Below the pieces are notes generated by a model. It searched no databases, was not told the DNA's origin, and worked only from the letters and a program-made list of their open reading frames with translations. This document shows positions 58,287 through 64,000 of a stretch of DNA of 64,000 bases, piece after piece. Origin of the DNA: DATBGE01 sp036558125 (GTDB lineage Bacteria > Gemmatimonadota > Gemmatimonadetes > Gemmatimonadales > GWC2-71-9); NCBI GenBank assembly GCA_036558125.1, contig DATBGE010000026.1, positions 1 through 64,000 of the forward strand, written 5' to 3'. The translations under genes were made by a program, and so were the position numbers. Positions within the stretch are counted from its first letter, which is position 1, and every line of letters starts with the position of its first letter.

Positions 58287-59972
58287 ATGACTGCTCTGCC
58301 TATCGCCGAGTCGGCCGTTGGAAATCCGTTATCCAGGCGCACTTTCGTGCGGGCCGCAATCGGGGTCAGCATCACCTCGTTAGCCAATTCCGTGCCCGCC
58401 CCCCTTCACGCGTCACCCCGGGAGGACGGACCTCGGCTAAGTTACGATGGAGTCGAGCTTGAGGAGGTCTCAGTTAAACAACTACTTGAGGGGATGGAGA
58501 CCGGTAAATGGACTGCCCGGAGCATTGCCGAGGCCTACCTCGGGCGGATTGAAGCGGTAGACCGCAAGGGGCCGAATCTCGGCGCGATCATGGAAACGAA
58601 CAAACAGGCGCTCGAGATCGCGGATGCACTGGACCGGGAACGGAAGGAGCGCGGGCCACGGGGACCGATGCACGGTATCCCGGTCCTCCTCAAGGACAAC
58701 ATCAATACGGGAGATAGTCAGCAGACCACGGCCGGTTCACTCGCCCTCGAAGGATCCCATGCACCGAATGACGCATTTCTCGTGGAGCGCCTTCGGGCGG
58801 CAGGTGCAGTGATCCTGGGGAAAACCAACATGAGCGAGTGGGCAAATTTCCGGTCCAACCATTCGACCAGCGGGTGGAGCAGCAGAGGAGGGCAGTGTCG
58901 CAACCCTTACGCGCTGGACCGTAATCCCTGCGGCTCAAGCTCTGGCTCCGGTGCGGCAATTTCGGGGAACCTGGGCGCGGTGGCAGTCGGGACTGAAACC
59001 GATGGCTCCATTGTCTGCCCGGCCTCAGCCAACGGCCTGGTCGGCATCAAACCGACGGTGGGATTGGTGAGCCGCACTGGAGTCATCCCCATTTCAGCCA
59101 CTCAGGATACGGCCGGTCCCTTGGCACGGTCGGTCGCAGACGCGGCCCTGCTCCTCGGCGCCCTGACCGGCGTGGATCCGGCGGACGGAGCGACTGCCGC
59201 CAGTTCGAGCCAGGTCGGGACCGACTACACCCAGTTTCTGAAGCCCGATGGGCTCAAGGGTTCCCGGATCGGGGTGCCGCGCAAACTGTTCTTCGGCTAT
59301 CACTCCGGTACCGACGCTGTGATCGAAGAGGCGATTCGCGAGATGGCGCGCCAGGGGGCTACCATCGTCGATCCTTGCGATATTCCCCACGCAGGGGAGT
59401 ACGACGCCGCCGAATTCGAAGTGCTGCTTTACGAATTCAAGGCCGGCCTGAACGCGTACCTCGCGACACTGGGCCCTGCTGCCCCAGTACATACTCTTGC
59501 CGAAGTGATCGCCTACAACGAGAAGGAAAAAGCCCGGGTTCTCCCATTCTTTGGGCAGGAAACGATGATCCAGGCAGAGGGGAAAGGTCCGCTCACCGAG
59601 AAGGCCTATAAAGACGCGCTCGCCAAGTGCAGGAAGCTCTCTCGTAATTCTGGCCTGGACGCGATCTTCGCCAAACACACCCTGGATGCCCTTGCCGCAC
59701 CGACGGGCCATCCCGCGTGGCCTACTGATCTCGTCAACGGCGACCATTTCCTCGGTGCCAGCTCGACGCCGGCCGCGGTCTCCGGCTATCCCAGTATCAG
59801 TGTTCCGGCTGGATACCTGTTCGGCCTTCCGGTCGGCCTTTCGCTGATCGGCAAGCCCTGGCAGGAAGGAACCCTGATCAAGATGGCGTATGCCTACGAG
59901 CAGGCGACCAAGCAGCGGCGCGCTCCGAGCTTTCTGCCTTCGGTGGACCTGAGCGCGGGAGCTCCCGGGTGA
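58287..59972 (+). CDS. Exported amidase-signature enzyme
   Basis: A 561-residue amidase-signature hydrolase. The Ser-Ser-Lys triad is visible: K136 (LLKDNI), the cis-Ser in GSSSGSGAA (about 217-218) and the nucleophile S241 (TETDGSIVCPA). The N-terminus has a twin-arginine-like signal (SRRTFVRAAIG, hydrophobic to about residue 43), so it is probably exported folded. It lacks GatB/GatC neighbours and is not GatA. The substrate is an amide or peptide I cannot name. It overlaps the barrel gene by 4 bp. Confidence 0.88.
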   Translation: MTALPIAESAVGNPLSRRTFVRAAIGVSITSLANSVPAPLHASPREDGPRLSYDGVELEEVSVKQLLEGMETGKWTARSIAEAYLGRIEAVDRKGPNLGAIMETNKQALEIADALDRERKERGPRGPMHGIPVLLKDNINTGDSQQTTAGSLALEGSHAPNDAFLVERLRAAGAVILGKTNMSEWANFRSNHSTSGWSSRGGQCRNPYALDRNPCGSSSGSGAAISGNLGAVAVGTETDGSIVCPASANGLVGIKPTVGLVSRTGVIPISATQDTAGPLARSVADAALLLGALTGVDPADGATAASSSQVGTDYTQFLKPDGLKGSRIGVPRKLFFGYHSGTDAVIEEAIREMARQGATIVDPCDIPHAGEYDAAEFEVLLYEFKAGLNAYLATLGPAAPVHTLAEVIAYNEKEKARVLPFFGQETMIQAEGKGPLTEKAYKDALAKCRKLSRNSGLDAIFAKHTLDALAAPTGHPAWPTDLVNGDHFLGASSTPAAVSGYPSISVPAGYLFGLPVGLSLIGKPWQEGTLIKMAYAYEQATKQRRAPSFLPSVDLSAGAPG

Positions 59973-61159
59973 GTCGTCGTTTTGCGGCCTGGCTGGCGCT
60001 GGCAGCCAACGGAACCGTGAGAGCGGCGGCGGTCGCAGCGCAGGAGCCCGCCGACACACTCCCGAGAGCTTCGGTTGACAGCACCGCCGAGACCACGGTA
60101 GACCGCACAGCGGATTCCCTGCTGACTCCGCAGCGATACAAGAACAAGATCTTCGGGCTTCCGTTCGTCGGTTACAGCCCGACGACCAAGTTCATTTTCG
60201 GCGCTGGCGGGGCGTTCCAGTTCAAGTCCGGCCAGAGCGCTTACGACACAGCGACGAGAGCCTCCAACGTCTCGGCGGGATTTTCGATTACGACCGCGGG
60301 GCAATGGGGGATCACCCTTTCCAACGATTACTTCACGCTCGGCAACCGCTGGTGGTACAGCGGAAAAGTCCAAGCCGGCTTTGCGCCGACGGATTTCTAT
60401 GGTGTGGGTCCGTTCACCGACCCGCATGACGCCAATCGAATGGACCAGATGGTGGTCCGCCTCGAAGGGAAAGTGCTCCGTCGGCTTTCCAGAACGGTTT
60501 TCTTTGGCCCGTACTATCGGCTCCACGCGGCCTGGAATGTCGATTTCCATGATCCGGTCCTGGTCCCGAGCGGGCTTCACGGCCGAGATGGCTCGACCAG
60601 TTCCGGTCTTGGCCTGACTGCCCTGACCGATTCCCGAAATTCGATTCTCACACCGACCTCCGGGCACTTCGTCGTTCTGGATGCACTCGCCAACCTGCAG
60701 ACCCTGGGGAGCGAGTACGACTATCCCTACCTGTTATTCGACGCCCGCCAGTACGTGCCGCTTGATAAGAGCAGGAATCACGTGCTGGCCCTGAACCTGT
60801 ACGGGCAGTTCAACGGCCCCAATGTTCCGCTCCAGACTATGGCGCAAATCAGCAGCTTCACGACCCAGCAGGTCATGCGAGGAGTGTATTTTGGCCGTTT
60901 TCGCGACCGGCATGACCTGATCGCCCAGGTGGATTATCGGGTGCATGTGTGGAAGCGCTTCGGCGCTGTAGTGTACGGAGCAGCGGGGAATGTGTTTGGC
61001 AGCAACGGGGCCCAATTGGATGATCATATGAAATACACCTACGGCGGAGGTATTCGATTCAACCTCAACCCGCGCGATCCGATTAACCTGCGGCTGGACT
61101 ACACTTTGACCAGTTTCGGCGAAAAGGGTCTGAGCATCGGAGCCGGGGAGGCCTTCTAG
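59969..61159 (+). CDS. BamA/TamA-type (Omp85) outer-membrane barrel protein
   Basis: 396 residues. After a short signal and a 40-residue linker, the whole protein looks like a bacterial surface antigen (D15) barrel. It includes the lid motif VMRGVYFGRFRDR and ends in a beta-signal (LRLDYTLTSFGEKGLSIGAGEAF is the last strand pair) with a terminal Phe. It has no POTRA domains, so it is not BamA itself. The GTG start overlaps the amidase stop, which suggests the two exported proteins act together. Confidence 0.8.
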   Translation: MSRRFAAWLALAANGTVRAAAVAAQEPADTLPRASVDSTAETTVDRTADSLLTPQRYKNKIFGLPFVGYSPTTKFIFGAGGAFQFKSGQSAYDTATRASNVSAGFSITTAGQWGITLSNDYFTLGNRWWYSGKVQAGFAPTDFYGVGPFTDPHDANRMDQMVVRLEGKVLRRLSRTVFFGPYYRLHAAWNVDFHDPVLVPSGLHGRDGSTSSGLGLTALTDSRNSILTPTSGHFVVLDALANLQTLGSEYDYPYLLFDARQYVPLDKSRNHVLALNLYGQFNGPNVPLQTMAQISSFTTQQVMRGVYFGRFRDRHDLIAQVDYRVHVWKRFGAVVYGAAGNVFGSNGAQLDDHMKYTYGGGIRFNLNPRDPINLRLDYTLTSFGEKGLSIGAGEAF

Positions 61160-61233
61160 GGGGTGGCACCCGGCCCGTCCCGCTAGGTAAATTGAAGCGC
61201 CGTGTTTAAGTGGCTTCACTTCAAGGACATACG

Positions 61234-62430
61234 ATGCCGGCCTCGGTCCAGCTCGCCCAACTTCGCGATCCCGCTCTGGTTCCGGTGGGAGAGAAGCTCC
61301 TGCACGGCCTCCGGCTCGATCGTGCTGACGCACTGGCGCTCTACGAAACAGCCGATCTGCTGGGGCTGGGGACTCTCGCGGCCTACGCCAACGAGCTCAA
61401 GAACAGCGACCGGGTCTTTTTCTCCGCCAATCAGCACCTCAACCCCACCAACGTCTGCGTCCTCCGGAACACCTGCACTTTCTGCTCCTTCGCGCGGATG
61501 CCGCGTGAGGACGGAGCCTACACCCGCTCGCTGGAAGAGGTGTTTGCCGAGGCCGATCAGGCGCACGGCACGCCGACTCGGGAGTTTCACATCGTCGGTG
61601 GGCTGCACCCGAAGCTCAAGCTGAGCTACTACACCGACATGATTCGGGGACTCAAGCAGCGGCATCCGTCGGTTCATATCAAGGCGCTCACGGCCGTCGA
61701 GATCGCTCACTTGGCGCGAATTGAGAAAATCTCCGAGCGCGAGGTCCTCAGCGCGATGCTGGAAGCGGGATTGACCAGTCTTCCTGGAGGCGGGGCAGAG
61801 GTCTTCAGCACCGCGGTTCGCGCCACGATCGCCGAGCGTAAGCTCACCGGGCAGGAGTGGCTTCGGGTACACCGCGTCGCTCACGAGCTGGGCATCCCGA
61901 CCAACTGCACCATGCTCTACGGCCACGTTGAGACGGCTGCGGACCGGGTGGAGCACCTTGAAGCCTTGCGCGGGCTCCAGGACGACACCGGCGGGTTCCT
62001 CACCTTCATTCCGCTGGCCTATCACCCCGACCACAACGAGTTGGGCGAGGAGTTGGGCAGGGTAGGGACCGCGACGACCGGTTATCAGGACCTGAAGAAC
62101 ATCGCCGTCGCGCGACTCTTCCTCGACAACATCCCGCACGTGAAGACCCACTGGCCCATGGTCACTCCCTTCCTGTCGCAGCTGGCACTCAGCTTCGGCT
62201 GCGACGATGTCGAGGGCACCGTGGTTTATGAGCGGATCTACCACGAGGCCGGCGCCCAGACCCAGATGCACATGCCATATATCGAGTTGGTGCGGCTGAT
62301 TCGGGGCGCCGGCAAGCGTCCGGTCGAGCGGGACAGTCTCTACCAGCCGGTGCGGGAGAGCTTCGACGAGCCCCCACCCGATCGTCCACTCGGGTTTGGC
62401 GCCAGCGCACCCGTGGTGCACGCCGCATGA
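61234..62430 (+). CDS. mqnE: Aminodeoxyfutalosine synthase (MqnE-like radical SAM enzyme)
   Basis: A 398-residue radical-SAM protein for the futalosine route to menaquinone. It joins a chorismate-derived enolpyruvyl benzoate to adenosine. NPTNVCVLRNTCTFCSFAR places the cluster cysteines with CX5CX2C spacing, not the usual CX3CX2C. HIVGGLHPKL and SLPGGGAEVF match the MqnE/MqnC family. ATG 61234 follows AAGGAC. GTG 61210 is an alternative. mqnA overlaps by 4 bp, which supports the call. The spacer 61160-61233 shows no clear promoter. Confidence 0.88.
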   Translation: MPASVQLAQLRDPALVPVGEKLLHGLRLDRADALALYETADLLGLGTLAAYANELKNSDRVFFSANQHLNPTNVCVLRNTCTFCSFARMPREDGAYTRSLEEVFAEADQAHGTPTREFHIVGGLHPKLKLSYYTDMIRGLKQRHPSVHIKALTAVEIAHLARIEKISEREVLSAMLEAGLTSLPGGGAEVFSTAVRATIAERKLTGQEWLRVHRVAHELGIPTNCTMLYGHVETAADRVEHLEALRGLQDDTGGFLTFIPLAYHPDHNELGEELGRVGTATTGYQDLKNIAVARLFLDNIPHVKTHWPMVTPFLSQLALSFGCDDVEGTVVYERIYHEAGAQTQMHMPYIELVRLIRGAGKRPVERDSLYQPVRESFDEPPPDRPLGFGASAPVVHAA

Positions 62431-63266
62431 CGACTGCTCCGTCGCTTCGCCTGGGCAGGATCCCCTGGATCAACTGCTATCCGATCTATGGCGCGATTGA
62501 CCGCGGCCTCGAGGGGATTCCGGCTGCCTGCGTAACCGGTACGGCCTCCGAGTTGAACGACCTCCTGGCCGCCGGAGAACTCGATGTGAGTGTCGTATCA
62601 GCGGTCGAATACGCTCGCAACGCTGCCGCATACCAGCTGCTTCCCGATCTCGCCATCTCCTGCGACGGGCCGGTGCACAGCGTGGCGTTGTTCTCCCGCA
62701 GGCCGGTCAAGGAGCTGGATGGAAGGACGATTCTCCTGTCCGCGTCATCCCGGACCAGTGTCCTGCTCCTGGAGCTGTTCTGCCGTCATCGCTGGGGGAT
62801 CAGACCCCACTTCGCGACGGCGCGGGCGGAAGCGGGTGATCTCGAGTCCCTGCAGGGTTTGCCCCATGACGCGGTGCTCGTCATCGGCGATGCCGCTCTT
62901 ATGCTCGGCGCCCGTCACGGTTACCCGGAAAAGGTAGATCTGGGGTCGGAATGGAAAGCCTGGACCGGGCTTCCGTTTGTGTTCGCGGTGTGGGCGGCAC
63001 GCCGCGACGCGCCGCTGGATCGGATCCAGCAGGTTCACGCCGGGCTGATCCGTTCTCGAGAGTGGGGGCTGGCCCATCTCGACGAGCTGGCTCGCGACGC
63101 GGCACGTTCCAGCGGAGTCGCGGAGCAGGTATGCCGCGACTATCTGGACGACCTCGATTACGCCCTTTCCTACCGCCACCTGGCGGGGCTGACCGATTTC
63201 TTCCGCCGTCTGGCCCAGGATGGCCTGGTGCCGGACGGGTCTCTCTCCTTCATCACGGCGGCCTGA
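62427..63266 (+). CDS. mqnA: Chorismate dehydratase MqnA
   Basis: A 279-residue periplasmic-binding-protein-fold enzyme that removes water from chorismate, the first futalosine-pathway step. It starts LGRIPWINCYPIYGAI, and AGELDVSVVSAVEYARN and LPFVFAVWAARRDAP are family features. It is placed between mqnE and mqnC, so three of the pathway genes are consecutive. mqnB and mqnD are not in the window. Confidence 0.93.
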   Translation: MTTAPSLRLGRIPWINCYPIYGAIDRGLEGIPAACVTGTASELNDLLAAGELDVSVVSAVEYARNAAAYQLLPDLAISCDGPVHSVALFSRRPVKELDGRTILLSASSRTSVLLLELFCRHRWGIRPHFATARAEAGDLESLQGLPHDAVLVIGDAALMLGARHGYPEKVDLGSEWKAWTGLPFVFAVWAARRDAPLDRIQQVHAGLIRSREWGLAHLDELARDAARSSGVAEQVCRDYLDDLDYALSYRHLAGLTDFFRRLAQDGLVPDGSLSFITAA

Positions 63267-63270
63267 AGCC

Positions 63271-64000
63271 ATGACGATGGTTGACCGCGATTCCAGCGAA
63301 TTCAGAGAGTATCTCGAGCTGTATGAGAGAGCCGATCTGCTCGAGCTGGGCCGCCTGGCGGACGCGGAGCGCTGGCGGCACCATCCGGAGAACACGGTCA
63401 CCTACATCATCGACCGCAATATCAATTACACCAACGTCTGCGTCGCCGATTGCAAATTCTGCGCGTTCTACCGTCGGCCCAAGCACAACGAAGGCTACGT
63501 GCTGAGCTTCGAGCAGATCGGCGCGAAGGTAGACGAATGCAAGGCCATTGGCGGAGTACAGATCCTGCTTCAGGGCGGGCATAACCCCTACATCCCGTTC
63601 GAGTGGTATCTGGACCTCATGCGGTACATCAAGCAGCACCATCCGATCCACATCCACGGGTTCTCGCCCAGTGAAGTGGTGTTCTTCAGCGAGCGGTTCC
63701 GCCTGCCGGTGTCAGACGTGGTTCGCCAGCTCCGCGAGGCGGGACTCGATTCGATTCCGGGTGGTGGCGGCGAGATCCTGGTCGATACCGTACGCGAACG
63801 GGTTGCCAGGAAGAAGGCCCAGACCGAGGAGTGGCTTGGGGTCCAGGAAGAAGCCCATCGGCAGGGGATGAAGACCTCGGTCACCATGATGTACGGCCTC
63901 GGTGAGAGTAACGCCGACCGCATCGAGCATCTCTTGCGGGTCCGGGACCTTCAGGCGCGTACCGGCGGATTCACCGCCTTCATCTGCTGGCCGCTGCAAC
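63271..64000 (+). CDS. mqnC: Cyclic dehypoxanthinyl futalosine synthase (partial, 5' part)
   Basis: About 243 residues are present and the frame is open at the window edge. This radical-SAM enzyme cyclises dehypoxanthine futalosine. Its cluster motif has the standard CX3CX2C spacing (NVCVADCKFCAFYR), unlike its neighbour MqnE. GGVQILLQGGHNPYIPFEWY and SIPGGGGEIL are typical of MqnC. ATG 63271 and ATG 63277 are both possible starts. Confidence 0.93.
   Translation, partial: MTMVDRDSSEFREYLELYERADLLELGRLADAERWRHHPENTVTYIIDRNINYTNVCVADCKFCAFYRRPKHNEGYVLSFEQIGAKVDECKAIGGVQILLQGGHNPYIPFEWYLDLMRYIKQHHPIHIHGFSPSEVVFFSERFRLPVSDVVRQLREAGLDSIPGGGGEILVDTVRERVARKKAQTEEWLGVQEEAHRQGMKTSVTMMYGLGESNADRIEHLLRVRDLQARTGGFTAFICWPLQ

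Overview
This 64 kb window is GC-rich and gene-dense, and almost every gene is on the + strand. Overlapping ATGA/GTGA starts are common. It reads as housekeeping chromosome from a Gram-negative aerobic bacterium. The outer-membrane barrels, lipoproteins, 14-gene NADH dehydrogenase and futalosine-type menaquinone genes fit Gemmatimonadota best. That placement is an inference from gene content and style, not a measured phylogeny. I see no rRNA, tRNA, CRISPR array, phage or insertion sequence.

Layout. 1-10.5 kb: end of an unknown gene, dnaB, radA, ispD, a low-molecular-weight phosphatase, aroE, comF, then gapA-pgk-tpiA-secG-carA. 10.5-13.4 kb: an HU gene with its own promoter and terminator, then moaD-moaE-moaA-trmL. 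13.5-22.6 kb: mdh-sdhC-sdhA-sdhB running into an outer-membrane barrel gene and two tandem Ig/beta-propeller lipoprotein genes, closed by a strong terminator. 22.8-26.9 kb: the only mixed-strand stretch, with an M1 peptidase (-), an FHA/membrane protein (+), a decayed sorbosone-dehydrogenase-like gene (-) and dcd (-). 27-45 kb: nuoA to nuoN in canonical order, then a phosphohexomutase and a UPF0182 membrane protein. 45-48.5 kb: sucC-sucD, an EIIA-CBS fusion and ndk. 48.5-54.4 kb: DUF177-rpmF-plsX-fabH-fabD-fabG-acpP-fabF, ended by a terminator. 54.5-64 kb: a Rieske-flavodoxin fusion, two tandem GYF-like membrane proteins (-), an amidase, a BamA-type barrel, and mqnE-mqnA-mqnC (cut by the window end).

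The genes make one coherent energy and envelope picture. Lower glycolysis feeds the TCA enzymes malate dehydrogenase, succinate dehydrogenase and succinyl-CoA synthetase. Complex I and SDH would reduce menaquinone made by the futalosine route. The fab operon supplies membrane lipid.

The most unusual signal is non-coding. At least six intergenic sites, mostly at 3' ends of genes, carry short tandem arrays of degenerate seven-base words. At three of them the arrays face each other as inverted arms that could fold into long hairpins. Each site uses a different word, so these are not copies of one dispersed repeat. Also notable are probably leaderless promoters before moaD and the DUF177-fab operon, a remnant pseudogene, a short NuoG, and an MqnE-like enzyme with an atypical cysteine spacing.
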